The translations under genes were made by a program, and so were the position numbers. Shown piece by piece: positions 7,893-16,313 of a stretch of 64,000 nt of DNA. Under the pieces are notes generated by a model. That model searched no databases. It saw nothing but the letters and a program-made list of their open reading frames with translations, and was not told the origin of the DNA. This DNA is from Pseudomonas sp. MYb327 (lineage in GTDB: Bacteria > Pseudomonadota > Gammaproteobacteria > Pseudomonadales > Pseudomonadaceae): positions 2,928,001 through 2,992,000 of the forward strand of contig NZ_CP159258.1 in assembly GCF_040438925.1 (NCBI RefSeq), in the 5' to 3' direction. The stretch's first letter is position 1. Each line of letters opens with the position of its first letter.

Positions 7893-9202
7893 ATCTTTCG
7901 ATGCGTTGGCCTCGCACCCTGGCTTCGCGCCTGTCGCTGATTTTTCTGATCTGCTTGATCCTCGCCCAGGCACTGTCTTTCGGTGCGCAGTATTACGAGC
8001 GTTACGAAAGCGCAAAAAACACCATGCTCGGCAATCTGGAAACCGACGTCTCGACGTCCATTGCCATCCTCGATCGCCTGCCGGCCAACGAACGGGCAAG
8101 CTGGCTGAAACAACTGGATCGGCGCAATTACCGCTATCTGTTGGATGAAGGCTCGCCCGGCACCTCCATGGACGTGGACATGCCCGAGGCGCCCATCGCG
8201 GTGACCTCGATCAAGGACGCCATCGGTATGGATTACCCGATGACCGTCACCGACATTCCCGGCGCGCAGAAACGCTTTCAGGTCCACCTGAAACTGTCGG
8301 ACGGCAGCCCGGTGACCATCGACGTGCGCCCTTCGATGGTGCCGCTGTCACCCTGGTTGCCAATGGTGTTGCTGGGGCAACTGGCCCTGATGCTCGCCTG
8401 CACCTGGCTGGCGGTGCGCATCGCCATCCGCCCGCTCACCCGCCTCGCCGAAGCCGTGGACACCCTCGACCCCAACACGCACCCGGTGCTGCTGGACGAA
8501 AAAGGCCCGACCGAAGTTGCCCACGCGGCCAAGGCGTTCAACGCCATGCAGGCGCGCATCGCCGCATACCTGAAAGAACGCATGCAGTTGTTGGCAGCGA
8601 TTTCCCACGACCTGCAAACACCGATTACCCGGATGAAACTGCGCGCCGAGTTCATGGATGATTGCGTGGAGAAAGACAAACTCTGGAACGACCTCGGTGA
8701 GATGGAACATCTGGTGCGCGAAGGCGTGGCCTATGCGCGCAGTGTCCACGGTGCCACCGAAGAAAGCCGCCGCACCGACCTGGATTCATTCCTCGACAGC
8801 CTGGTGTTCGACTATCAGGACGTGGGCAAGGAAGTTCAGTTGAGCGGTAAAAGCGCCACCGTCATCGACACCCGCCCCCACGCCCTGCGCCGGGTGCTGG
8901 TAAACCTGACGGACAACGCCCTGAAATTCGCCGGCGCCGCCGAGCTGCTGGTCGAGAAGAAAGCCGATGGCAGCGTCTCGGTAAAAGTCATGGACCGTGG
9001 TCCAGGCATTGCCGAAGAGGAACTGGCCCAGGTCATGGAGCCGTTTTACCGCGTGGAAAACTCGCGCAACCGCAGTACGGGCGGCACCGGTTTGGGCCTG
9101 GCAATCGCGCAGCAACTGGCGTTGGCGATCGGGGGATCGTTGACGTTGAGTAATCGCGAGGGTGGTGGTTTGTGTGCCGAACTCAAGTTAAAGCCCCTGT
9201 AG
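7889..9202 (+). CDS. Membrane sensor histidine kinase partnered with the OmpR-type regulator
   Basis: 437 aa. TM1 is at about residues 13-35 and TM2 at about 156-180; a ~120-residue periplasmic sensor lies between them. A HAMP follows (IRPLTRLAEAVDTL), then the HisKA motif AAISHDLQTPITRMKLRAE with phospho-accepting H240. The HATPase has N-box NLTDNALKFA, G1 DRGPGIAEEE and G2 GGTGLGLAIAQQL. The periplasmic domain has no recognisable ligand motif. The start overlaps the regulator stop. A perfect short palindrome overlaps its stop and may serve as terminator. Confidence 0.92.
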   Translation: MNLSMRWPRTLASRLSLIFLICLILAQALSFGAQYYERYESAKNTMLGNLETDVSTSIAILDRLPANERASWLKQLDRRNYRYLLDEGSPGTSMDVDMPEAPIAVTSIKDAIGMDYPMTVTDIPGAQKRFQVHLKLSDGSPVTIDVRPSMVPLSPWLPMVLLGQLALMLACTWLAVRIAIRPLTRLAEAVDTLDPNTHPVLLDEKGPTEVAHAAKAFNAMQARIAAYLKERMQLLAAISHDLQTPITRMKLRAEFMDDCVEKDKLWNDLGEMEHLVREGVAYARSVHGATEESRRTDLDSFLDSLVFDYQDVGKEVQLSGKSATVIDTRPHALRRVLVNLTDNALKFAGAAELLVEKKADGSVSVKVMDRGPGIAEEELAQVMEPFYRVENSRNRSTGGTGLGLAIAQQLALAIGGSLTLSNREGGGLCAELKLKPL

Positions 9203-9222
9203 GAGCAAGCTTGCTCCTACAG
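9197..9222. repeat. Perfect 26-bp palindrome (short REP-like) at the kinase 3' end
   Basis: Two 13-base arms (CTGTAGGAGCAAG and its complement) meet at a HindIII-type centre with no loop. It carries the REP flank CTGTAGGAGC on both sides, so it is probably a fused REP pair. It could act as a bidirectional RNA hairpin. Confidence 0.7.
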
Positions 9223-9260
9223 ATACCGGGACCGCAGGAAAAACAGTAACGCCGCTGAAT

Positions 9261-9407
9261 GCATATACGCTTAGAAAACCCCCAGAGAGGGGTGTATGGG
9301 GAACCATGATCGAGGGTCACGGCGGCATGCTCGACCGCATGGACTCGATCTGTTTCGCGGCGCCGATCTACTTTCACCTGACGCGGTATTTTTTCTCCGC
9401 GCCATAA
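9261..9407 (+). pseudogene. Remnant of the 3' end of a CdsA-like phosphatidate cytidylyltransferase gene
   Basis: The frame ending at TAA 9405-9407 reads ERGVWGTMIEGHGGMLDRMD and then SICFAAPIYFHLTRYFFSAP. CdsA proteins end with the signature 'R-x-x-K-D-x-G...I-x-G-H-G-G-x-L-D-R-x-D-S', so this is the catalytic C-terminal signature. The expected Lys-Asp before Trp-Gly is missing, consistent with a 6-base deletion. No upstream membrane domain remains; the rest is missing between the kinase gene and here. An ATG at 9306 is inside the remnant and has no good ribosome site. Confidence 0.7.
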
Positions 9408-9420
9408 AGCCCATCTCATC

Positions 9421-9510
9421 TGTAGGAGCTGGCTTGCCAGCGATCGCGGTCGAACCATCAACATAGATGTTGACTATGCCGCCGCCTTCGCTGGCAAGCC
9501 AGCTCCTACA
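9421..9510. repeat. REPIN (GCTGGCTTGCCAGC type)
   Basis: A complete inverted pair with a variable 46-bp centre, directly after the cdsA remnant and abutting the 45-bp tandem repeat. Confidence 0.9.
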
Positions 9511-9617
9511 GGATTTGTGTGTATCTGATCCATCTCTGTGCAAACGATCATTGCAGGATTTGTGTGTATCTGATCCATCTCTGTGCAAACGATCATTGCA
9601 GGATTTGTGTGTATCTG
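9511..9617. repeat. 45-bp tandem repeat, 2.4 copies
   Basis: Copies begin at 9511, 9556 and 9601. The first two are identical and the third breaks off after GGATTTGTGTGTATCTGGTC. Each carries TGTGTGTATCTGATCC, which resembles the TGTATC half-sites of the neighbouring control regions. The array lies just beyond the 3' end of hvfC and does not encode a credible protein. Confidence 0.9.
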
Positions 9618-9618
9618 G

Positions 9619-10374
9619 TCACGCCAAACCCAAAACCCTTTCCTCATGCATCTGCTGCAACAACGCCAACCCGCCATCAAAAAATTCCTGCACCCCATCC
9701 TTCGCCGCTTCCACCGCCAACCCTTGCAACTGAGCACCTCCCGTCAATTCGGGAAACTCGTCAATGCGTTGCAACAACCGCCACGCCAAGGGGCTCAACT
9801 CAGAAAACTTCACACTGAAATCAACATCCCGACGCACCAACAATAACGTCGGCTCGGCCGGTGCCGAGTCCGGCTGATATTCCGGGCCGACCCTTTGCAC
9901 GGGCCAGGCATACGCCAACGGCCAGGCCAGGGGCGACACTTGCAACGGACGATCCAGCAACAATTCGGCATTGCCAGAGGACAACGGCTCGGCCTCTGAT
10001 TGTTGCAGGGCCATTTCCACCCATTCGTAGTGCGCCAGTTCCACCATGAATGGCGGCCACGTTCCCTCAGCCAACGCCTGCGGATCAGACGCGAGAAACT
10101 CGACAAACTCCTCGGCGATCTCACCGAATTTCGGCGTGTGGGCACGGTAATCGCGCAGGAAAATCCGCACCAGTTCACGCCACTGTTGATCACCCAGAAT
10201 CTTCACCAGCACCGGAAAGGTGCCGCTGATCAATGACGACAGGTTGGCAAACACCAGATCGCGGTAAACCTGTGCCCGCGCCGGGTCCATCTCGGGCGGT
10301 GGCGCGCAGTGATCAGGGTCGCGCAGGTACAGGCCCATGCTGTTTTGCTGTTCATGCAGCGAGCGCTTAACCAC
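9619..10374 (-). CDS. HvfC/BufC-like DUF2063 protein (partner of the DUF692 enzyme)
   Basis: 251 aa. The N-terminal ~95 residues match DUF2063 ([30 protein letters not shown] ... [19 protein letters not shown]); the C-terminal part is a second, less conserved helical domain. DUF2063 proteins pair with DUF692 enzymes and are thought to present the precursor peptide during modification of cysteines in copper-chelating ribosomal peptides (bufferins, Haemophilus HvfA). Its start overlaps the 3' end of hvfB by eight bases, so the two are co-translated. No DUF2282 precursor and no DoxX gene are adjacent, unlike the usual operon. Confidence 0.85.
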   Translation of the reverse strand: MVKRSLHEQQNSMGLYLRDPDHCAPPPEMDPARAQVYRDLVFANLSSLISGTFPVLVKILGDQQWRELVRIFLRDYRAHTPKFGEIAEEFVEFLASDPQALAEGTWPPFMVELAHYEWVEMALQQSEAEPLSSGNAELLLDRPLQVSPLAWPLAYAWPVQRVGPEYQPDSAPAEPTLLLVRRDVDFSVKFSELSPLAWRLLQRIDEFPELTGGAQLQGLAVEAAKDGVQEFFDGGLALLQQMHEERVLGLA

Positions 10375-11206
10375 GGTTCACCTCCTTGGACTGCAAGCGG
10401 CGAATGGTCTGCAATTCGGCGACCAGTTCGGAAAACGCCGGGAAGTTGAAATCGCGCTCCAGCAGGGTCGGTTGCGCACCGAACCGGGCGTACGCTTCTG
10501 CCAGCAACGACCACACCGCCGGTTTCACCGAAGCACCGTGGGTGTCGATTTTCAAAGTGTCGGATTCATCGAAATGCCCGGCGATGTGCATCGCCACCAC
10601 GCGGTTCGAATCAATGTCCGCGAGGAATGTCTGCGGATCAAAACCGTGATTGATCGAATTGACATACACGTTATTGACGTCCAGCAACAGGTCGCAATCG
10701 GCTTCGCGCAGCACGGCGTTGGTGAACGTCACCTCGTCCATGTCCTGCTGCGGCGCGGCATAGTAGGAGACGTTTTCTACCGCCAGGCGTCGACCGAGAA
10801 TGTCCTGGGCCTGCCGGATACGCCCCGCGACGTGATGCACCGCTTCTTCGGTGAAGGGCAACGGCAACAGGTCGTAGAGATGACCGTCATCGCTGCAGTA
10901 ACTGAGGTGCTCGCTGTACAGCGGCACGTTGTAGTGATCGAGGAAAACCCGAACCTCTTGCAGAAACCCGACGTCCAGCGGCGACGGCCCGCCCAGTGAC
11001 AGGGACAAGCCGTGACAGGACAACGGATAGCGCTCGGCCAGGTCCCGCAGCGCAGCGCCATGGGCGCCGCCGATGCCGATCCAGTTCTCCGGTGCGACTT
11101 CCAGGAAATCGAAATGGCCGGCGGGAGCCGCCAGGAGGTCCTTCATTAAACCGCGACGCAAGCCGAGCCCGGCGCTGGACCTGGCGGATGTGATGGGGGT
11201 TTGCAT
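10367..11206 (-). CDS. HvfB/BufB-like DUF692 enzyme (iron-dependent RiPP oxidase family)
   Basis: 279 aa from the ATG at 11204-11206. A 43-codon upstream extension would run through the control repeats and is unlikely. DUF692 is a TIM barrel with two or three irons; MbnB of methanobactin synthesis belongs to it, as do the bufferin enzymes. Conserved segments are [79 protein letters not shown] and HIAGHFD; these supply the metal His/Asp/Glu ligands. It heads an hvfB-hvfC pair whose substrate peptide is not adjacent. TGTATC half-sites lie 50-130 bp upstream. Confidence 0.9.
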   Translation of the reverse strand: MQTPITSARSSAGLGLRRGLMKDLLAAPAGHFDFLEVAPENWIGIGGAHGAALRDLAERYPLSCHGLSLSLGGPSPLDVGFLQEVRVFLDHYNVPLYSEHLSYCSDDGHLYDLLPLPFTEEAVHHVAGRIRQAQDILGRRLAVENVSYYAAPQQDMDEVTFTNAVLREADCDLLLDVNNVYVNSINHGFDPQTFLADIDSNRVVAMHIAGHFDESDTLKIDTHGASVKPAVWSLLAEAYARFGAQPTLLERDFNFPAFSELVAELQTIRRLQSKEVNRG

Positions 11207-11256
11207 GATGTCGGTCTCAAGGGTTGTCAGTACGGAATCACAGTTAAGCGAAGCGG

Positions 11257-11334
11257 TGTATCGGGCCTGTGTTCCGCACTGACCGAAAACGGCAGTGCTT
11301 GTATCGGCGGCGGGTCTGTACACACTCACATACA
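11257..11334. promoter_or_regulatory. TGTATC half-sites upstream of hvfB
   Basis: TGTATC-N5-TGTGTT lies at 11257-11273, another TGTATC at 11300-11305, TGTACA at 11317-11322 and ATACA at 11330-11334. The first pair is nearly identical to the pair upstream of the formamidase gene (TGTATC-(G/T)GG(C/T)C-TGTGTTC). The stretch fills most of the 144-bp gap between the formamidase and hvfB genes. I infer a binding region for the local OmpR-type regulator. Confidence 0.5.
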
Positions 11335-11350
11335 AACCCGCCGGTCAGGG

Positions 11351-12685
11351 TTACGCCAGGTTGTACTTCTCGCGCACTAGATGGCCGATGCCGATGCGAT
11401 CCAGCACGTCCATCGGGCACAGGAACGTCACGCGCACAGTGCCCGGCAGGCGGCTGATGTCGATGGAACCGGTGATGGTCGCGCGGTTGAGCACTTCGTC
11501 GTACGGCAGGCCGGTGACGGAAGCGGCGCGTTGCAGGCCGTTCTCCACTGCCAAATTGAGGTTTTCGCCGCTGCCGATGAAGGTGATCGGGCCACTGTGC
11601 TCGATCTCGTGCTGACCCCAACGGGCGCCGAGTTCGCGGACCTTGGCCCGTTGCTCGGCGGTCATTGGCCGCGCCATCGGCGGCAAGTCATCTAAGTTTT
11701 GCAGGAGGATCGGACCTTCCAGCGTCAGGTTTTTCACCACCTCGACCACCACTTCGGTTTCCCCGGAGCAATCGGTGGCGTGCCCGGCGATTTCGCCGTT
11801 GCCTTGCTGGGCGTGCATGTCACCCATGTACACCCCGGCACCTGGCACTTTCACCGGGCAGATCAATACGCAGCCTTCGCGGATCGAGTTGGTGTCCATG
11901 TGGCCGTCGGTCTTCGCCGCGTGCAGCTCTTCGCGGCTCATGCCGAAACGGTGCGGGGCGTTGATCAGGTACTGGCCGAAGTCGGCGCAGTTGTGCGAGT
12001 CGGGGATATCACGGGACGGCATGGTGCCGATGTTGCCGAGGAACGGCCGCATATGCGCGGCGACGCCGGGAATATCGGCGCGGGCCAGGGACAGGATCGA
12101 GTGCTGCGCGGCGAACTCCGGCAGTGCCGACATTTGCGAGGCGTTGCCGGCCAGTTGATTGGCGATGTCCTGATTGACCGTCAGGCTGACCTGGTTCTGC
12201 GCATCGAACACGATCACGTAGCCATGGCTGAAGCGAAACGCGCTGACTTCGGCGCCACAGTTGTTACAGCGAATCGAATCTTCGCCAATGCCATCGACGT
12301 GGCTGGCCGGATGCTCGGTGCCGCACTTGGAACAGAATTTGGAGACGAACGGGTCGCCGTTGTAGCGCCCTTCAACAAACTTCATCACGCCGGAGGATGT
12401 CGCCAGCGAAGTCACGCGCATGCTTTTGATCTTGATCGCCACGGCATCACCGATTTCCGCACCGACAATGGCCACCGGTTGCGTCACTTCATGGCCGCCT
12501 TCGAAGGCTGGCGTGATCATCGGCCCCCAGCAGCCCGGCGGTGTGCCGGTGATCAGCGTGCCGCCATCGACCAGCGGTCCAAGCATCGGCTGGCTCGGGC
12601 CGATGATGCCATTGGTGTAGTGATCGACCCGCAGGCGATCCACCGGCGTGGCGTTGAGGTTGGATTGAGGCACAAGCGTTGTCAT
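11351..12685 (-). CDS. Acetamidase/formamidase with an embedded zinc-ribbon-like segment
   Basis: 444 aa cytosolic hydrolase of the FmdA/AmdA family, which releases ammonia from formamide or short amides. Family blocks include GPMLGPLVDGGTLITGTPPG, DIPDSHNCADFGQYLI, GAGVYMGDMHAQQGNGEIAGHATDC and a C-terminal TVRVTFLCPMDVL. Between residues ~115 and 150 there is a Cys-x2-Cys ... Cys-x2-Cys module (FCSKCGTEH ... IRCNNCGAEV) that looks like a small zinc ribbon. It is transcribed toward hvfB, with 144 bp between them, and its own upstream region has matching half-sites. The start has GGGGATATCC upstream. Confidence 0.88.
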   Translation of the reverse strand: MTTLVPQSNLNATPVDRLRVDHYTNGIIGPSQPMLGPLVDGGTLITGTPPGCWGPMITPAFEGGHEVTQPVAIVGAEIGDAVAIKIKSMRVTSLATSSGVMKFVEGRYNGDPFVSKFCSKCGTEHPASHVDGIGEDSIRCNNCGAEVSAFRFSHGYVIVFDAQNQVSLTVNQDIANQLAGNASQMSALPEFAAQHSILSLARADIPGVAAHMRPFLGNIGTMPSRDIPDSHNCADFGQYLINAPHRFGMSREELHAAKTDGHMDTNSIREGCVLICPVKVPGAGVYMGDMHAQQGNGEIAGHATDCSGETEVVVEVVKNLTLEGPILLQNLDDLPPMARPMTAEQRAKVRELGARWGQHEIEHSGPITFIGSGENLNLAVENGLQRAASVTGLPYDEVLNRATITGSIDISRLPGTVRVTFLCPMDVLDRIGIGHLVREKYNLA

Positions 12686-12795
12686 GGATATCCCCTACGG
12701 TGTCAGGAGCGAACGGTCGCCTGATGCGACGACCTGGAAGTAGCGTTAACGCGCGTTTACAGGCGTCAGACGGTGTTCACAGTTCAGCGCAGGTT

Positions 12796-12874
12796 TGTAT
12801 CTGGTCTGTGTTCGCGGGTGGCCTTGAATTGAGGGGGACTGTATCGAGAGACCGGTTAGATACAGTGGGATACA
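12796..12874. promoter_or_regulatory. TGTATC/GATACA half-sites upstream of the formamidase gene
   Basis: TGTATC-N5-TGTGTT is at 12796-12812. CTGTATC at 12839-12845 pairs as an inverted repeat with GATACAG at 12859-12865. GATACA-N4-GATACA is at 12859-12874; its sequence GATACAGTGGGATACA differs by one base from the copy at 6995-7010. This gap lies between the formamidase gene (leftward) and a methyltransferase gene (rightward, start 13150), so either could be the target. Confidence 0.5.
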
Positions 12875-12927
12875 TGCGCAGGTCCGATAGCGGTGTCAGA
12901 CAACAAATGTGCTGGATCTGCCGGCCT

Positions 12928-12953
12928 CATCGCGGGCAAGCCCGCTCCTACAG
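12928..12953. repeat. Single REP (GCGGGCAAGCCCGC type)
   Basis: CATCGCGGGCAAGCCCGCTCCTACAG is an unpaired REP in the intergenic region. No gene was found in the remainder of 12875-13149. Confidence 0.75.
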
Positions 12954-13149
12954 AGTTCAGTGTTGAACCAGGACATCCAGTCACAGGGCACCTTCGTCGC
13001 CTGGAAACGCGGCATTCGACCAGCGAACTAAACTTAATCCACACAGGACATCCCGATGTCCTGTCCATTCCCCACGACCACCGCCCAGCGGCACATGCCC
13101 AGGCAAACAAAGCCTCTGGACCGTGATCCTTTCTGAAGGAGCACACGTG

Positions 13150-14196
13150 ATGGACGAGGCCAGACTCAACGATTTCATGGGCAAACTGGTGAATGACATG
13201 GGCGGCGCGGCGATGCTCGCCAACGTCATCCTCGGCGAAGAGCTCGGGCTGTATCGGGCCATGGCCGACAGTCAACCCGTCAGCCCCGAAACACTCGCCG
13301 AAAAAACCGGCTGCAACCCCCGCCTGGTGCGCGAATGGCTCAGTGCTCACGCCGCTTCCGGCTACATGGAACACACCGACGGCCAGTTCCGCCTGCCCGA
13401 AGAACAAGCGCTGGCCCTGGCCATCGAAGACTCTCCGGTCTACATCGCGGGAGGCGTCGGGGTCGTTGCATCATTTTTCCATGACAAGGACAAACTGGTC
13501 AAAGCCATGCGCGGCGACGGCGCCCTTCCCTGGGGCGATCACCATCCGTGCATGTTCAGCGGCACGGAGCGATTCTTCCGCCCCGGCTACAAAGCGCACC
13601 TGATCGCCGAATGGCTACCGGCCCTCGACGGCGTGGTGGCGAAACTGGAAGCCGGGGCCAAAGTGGCGGACATCGGCTGTGGGCACGGGGCTTCGACGGT
13701 GATCATGGCCCAGGCGTTTCCGGACTCGCGCTTCGTCGGATTCGACTACCACGCGCCCTCGGTCACCGTCGCCACCCAACGCGCCGAAGAAGGCGGCGTG
13801 GGCGGCCGGGCCCGGTTCTTCCAGGGCACGGCGAAAAGCTACCCCGGCAACGACTATGACCTGGTCTGCTATTTCGACTGCCTGCACGACATGGGCGACC
13901 CGGTGGGCGCGGCCAAACATGCCTACGAATCGTTGAAGCCGGACGGCACGGTGCTGCTGGTGGAACCGTTCGCCAACGACTCACTGGACGACAACATCAC
14001 CCCGGTGGGCCGGTTGTTCTACGCGGCTTCAACGTTTATCTGCACGCCCAACTCGCTGTCCCAGGAAGTCGGCCTCGGCCTCGGCGCCCAGGCGGGCGAG
14101 GCACGGTTGCGCAAGGTGTTTACCGAGGCCGGTTTCTCGAGTTTCCGCCGGGCCACGGAAACGCCGTTCAACCTGATTCTTGAAGCACGCAAGTAA
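13150..14196 (+). CDS. Class I SAM-dependent methyltransferase with N-terminal winged helix
   Basis: 348 aa from the ATG at 13150, preceded by GAAGGAGCACACGTG; the adjacent GTG at 13147 is an alternative. Residues ~1-110 are a winged-helix dimerisation/DNA-like domain (LAEKTGCNPRLVREWLSAHAASGYMEHTDGQFRL). Residues ~170-345 are a Rossmann methyltransferase (AKVADIGCGHGASTVIMAQAFP, GFDYH, YDLVCYFDCLHDMGDPVGAAK, LLVEPFAND). This layout is common in O-methyltransferase-like proteins of unknown substrate. It is a single gene, followed by a REPIN. Confidence 0.87.
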   Translation: MDEARLNDFMGKLVNDMGGAAMLANVILGEELGLYRAMADSQPVSPETLAEKTGCNPRLVREWLSAHAASGYMEHTDGQFRLPEEQALALAIEDSPVYIAGGVGVVASFFHDKDKLVKAMRGDGALPWGDHHPCMFSGTERFFRPGYKAHLIAEWLPALDGVVAKLEAGAKVADIGCGHGASTVIMAQAFPDSRFVGFDYHAPSVTVATQRAEEGGVGGRARFFQGTAKSYPGNDYDLVCYFDCLHDMGDPVGAAKHAYESLKPDGTVLLVEPFANDSLDDNITPVGRLFYAASTFICTPNSLSQEVGLGLGAQAGEARLRKVFTEAGFSSFRRATETPFNLILEARK

Positions 14197-14210
14197 ACTC
14201 AGTTGCCTTT

Positions 14211-14293
14211 TGTAGGAGCTGGCTTGCCAGCGAAGGTGGGTCAGCTACATTGATGTCGACTGACACGCCTTCGCTGGCAAGCCAGCTCCTACA
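14211..14293. repeat. REPIN (GCTGGCTTGCCAGC type)
   Basis: A complete inverted pair ending 11 bp before the sirtuin ATG, so it must lie in the sirtuin 5' leader or promoter. Confidence 0.9.
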
Positions 14294-14304
14294 GGTCTCC
14301 CGAC

Positions 14305-15147
14305 ATGCTCAATAGCCTTATCCACGAACAACTCGACCGGCTCCAGCAGCTCATGGCCGACGAACCGTTCGTGGTCCTGACCGGTGCCGGGATCAGCACC
14401 CCGTCGGGCATTCCGGACTATCGCGACAATCAAGGCGTGCGGCGTGGCCGGCAGCCGATGATGTATCAGGAATTTCTCTCGGCGCCCGAATCCCGGCGGC
14501 GCTATTGGGCGCGGGCGATGCTCGGCTGGCCGCGGGTTCGCCAGGCACAGCCGAATGTGGCCCACGACACCCTCGCCCGTCTGCAAAGCACCCGGCAGAT
14601 CAGCGGTTTGATCACCCAGAACGTCGACACCTTGCACGACCAGGCCGGCAGCCATGACGTGATCGAACTGCACGGCAGCCTGCACCGGGTGTTGTGCCTT
14701 GATTGCGGCCGGCGCAGCGAGCGCGATTCGATCCAGCAACTGATGGAAGCGCAGAACCCTTATCTGGCGGGCGTGGACGCGGTGCAAGCGCCGGATGGCG
14801 ACACCCTGCTTGATCCAGCGTTCGAAGCGCGCTTTCAGGTACCACATTGCCCGCATTGCGCTGGCGAGCGGATGAAACCGGACGTAGTGTTCTTTGGCGA
14901 GAACGTCGCCCAGGCCACGGCAGCCAAAGCAATGGCAGCGGTCGAACATGCCGCAGGCCTGTTGGTGGTTGGCTCTTCGCTCATGGCTTATTCCGCGTTC
15001 CGCCTGTGCCGGGCGGTGGTGGATCAGGGCAAGCCGTTGCTGGCGATCAACCTGGGCAAGACCCGGGCGGATGACATTCTGGATATGAAGATCGAGGGGT
15101 CCTGCGAAAAGCTTTTACCCCTGTTGGCACAACGCCTGAACACCTGA
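14305..15147 (+). CDS. NAD-dependent protein deacylase (Sir2 family, class II-like)
   Basis: 280 aa sirtuin that removes acyl groups from lysine using NAD+. Motifs: GAGIS (27-31), IPDYR (36-40), TQNVD (104-108), catalytic H123 in ELHGS, zinc cysteines C131-x2-C134 and C182-x2-C185, KPDVVFFGE, and GSSL near 225. The spacing and long insert between zinc pairs fit the SIRT4-like class II group rather than CobB. Bacterial members often act on metabolic enzymes. The ATG follows a REPIN by 11 bp and has no strong Shine-Dalgarno. It is monocistronic. Confidence 0.92.
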   Translation: MLNSLIHEQLDRLQQLMADEPFVVLTGAGISTPSGIPDYRDNQGVRRGRQPMMYQEFLSAPESRRRYWARAMLGWPRVRQAQPNVAHDTLARLQSTRQISGLITQNVDTLHDQAGSHDVIELHGSLHRVLCLDCGRRSERDSIQQLMEAQNPYLAGVDAVQAPDGDTLLDPAFEARFQVPHCPHCAGERMKPDVVFFGENVAQATAAKAMAAVEHAAGLLVVGSSLMAYSAFRLCRAVVDQGKPLLAINLGKTRADDILDMKIEGSCEKLLPLLAQRLNT

Positions 15148-15160
15148 CAACACCGGAAAC

Positions 15161-15242
15161 TGTAGGAGCTGGCTTGCCAGCGATGGCGATAGTTGAATCG
15201 CCGCACATCCGAGAATCGATCGCCGGCAAGCCGGCTCCTACA
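15161..15242. repeat. REPIN (GCTGGCTTGCCAGC type)
   Basis: An inverted pair between the convergent sirtuin and LysR genes. The right half has the variant GCCGGCAAGCCGGC. Confidence 0.9.
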
Positions 15243-15250
15243 GGATCGGG

Positions 15251-16153
15251 CTAAACGATGATCAAGCGCTGACCAAGGTTCTCCTCCTTGAGCACATCAA
15301 ACAACGCCTGCGCCGCCGCCGACAGCTCTCCCCCCGGCAACGTCAGCACGCCAATCGCCCTCTCGACCACCGGGTCGCGCAAGGTAATGCAACGGGCGCC
15401 CAGTTCACGCATTTGCCCGGCGCACAACGCTGGCACCGCGCTCACCCCCAGACCGCTGGCGACCATCCGCCCGACCGTCGCCAGTTGATGGCTTTCAAAT
15501 TCCACCGGCAACTTCATGCCCCGCGTTTGCAAGTGTTCTTCCAGCATGACCCGCAGCGTCGAAGGTCGCTGCAAGGTGATGAACGGCTCCTCGAGCAGGG
15601 TCTGCCAGTCGATGTCATCCAGCACGGCCAGCGGCGAATCATGGGGCACCACCGCGACAAAGCGGTCGATGTACAGCGGCGTAAATTGCAGCGACGAACT
15701 CTGGGTCGGTTCGAACGCCACGCCCAGTTCCACCTGGCGGTCGCGGACCATTTCCAGCACTTGCTCGTTGATCACGTCGTTGACCGTGACGTTGACTTTC
15801 GGGTACCGGGCGCGGAAGGTCTTGAGGATGGGCGGCAGCAAATTGCCGGCGAATGACGGCATGGCCGCCAGGGTCACACGCCCGCGTTGCAGGGTGAAGC
15901 GCTGACGCAGTTCGTCTTCGGCGTTGTCCCAGTCGGCGATCAGGCGACGTGCCAGCGGCACCAGGGACTCGCCCTCGGCGGTCAGTGCCACGTTGCGGGT
16001 GTTGCGGGTAAACAGCCGCCCGCCAAGGCCCTCTTCCAACGCCTTGATGGTCAGGCTCAAGGCCGATTGCGACAGGTGCAGGCGCTCGCACGCCACAGCG
16101 AAACTCAGACTCTGGGCCACGGCCAGGAAGGCGCGGATCTGCTTGACGGTCAT
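15251..16153 (-). CDS. dhcR: LysR-family regulator, probably DhcR
   Basis: 300 aa from the ATG at 16151-16153. The N-terminal helix-turn-helix is KQIRAFLAVAQSLSFAVACERLHLSQSALSLTIKALEEGLGGRLF and the rest is a LysR effector domain. It is divergent from dhcA-dhcB-atoB, the same arrangement as P. aeruginosa PA1998-PA2001, where the LysR protein controls dehydrocarnitine CoA-transferase genes. The name rests on this synteny. The inducer is expected to be a carnitine breakdown product or short beta-keto acid. A REPIN lies between regulator and target operon. Confidence 0.8.
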   Translation of the reverse strand: MTVKQIRAFLAVAQSLSFAVACERLHLSQSALSLTIKALEEGLGGRLFTRNTRNVALTAEGESLVPLARRLIADWDNAEDELRQRFTLQRGRVTLAAMPSFAGNLLPPILKTFRARYPKVNVTVNDVINEQVLEMVRDRQVELGVAFEPTQSSSLQFTPLYIDRFVAVVPHDSPLAVLDDIDWQTLLEEPFITLQRPSTLRVMLEEHLQTRGMKLPVEFESHQLATVGRMVASGLGVSAVPALCAGQMRELGARCITLRDPVVERAIGVLTLPGGELSAAAQALFDVLKEENLGQRLIIV

Positions 16154-16221
16154 AGGTCGCTTCGCTCCGTTTGTAAGCAGCAAATTTCGAGCTGCAAGAT
16201 AAAATCAACAGCCAGGGAACC

Positions 16222-16313
16222 GGTAGAAGCTGGCTTGCCAGCGATAGCAATATGGCGGTCGACATTAATGTTGGCGTTATCCGACGCCATCGCCAGCAAG
16301 CCGGCTCCTAAAG
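16222..16313. repeat. REPIN with decayed ends
   Basis: GGTAGAAGCTGGCTTGCCAGCG and its partner CGCCAGCAAGCCGGCTCCTA form a degenerate inverted pair. It sits in the divergent dhcR-dhcA control region. Confidence 0.85.

Noticed and set aside
12893..13126. Small frame between the formamidase and methyltransferase genes
   Set aside because: It runs through a REP element, has no ribosome site and no family similarity.
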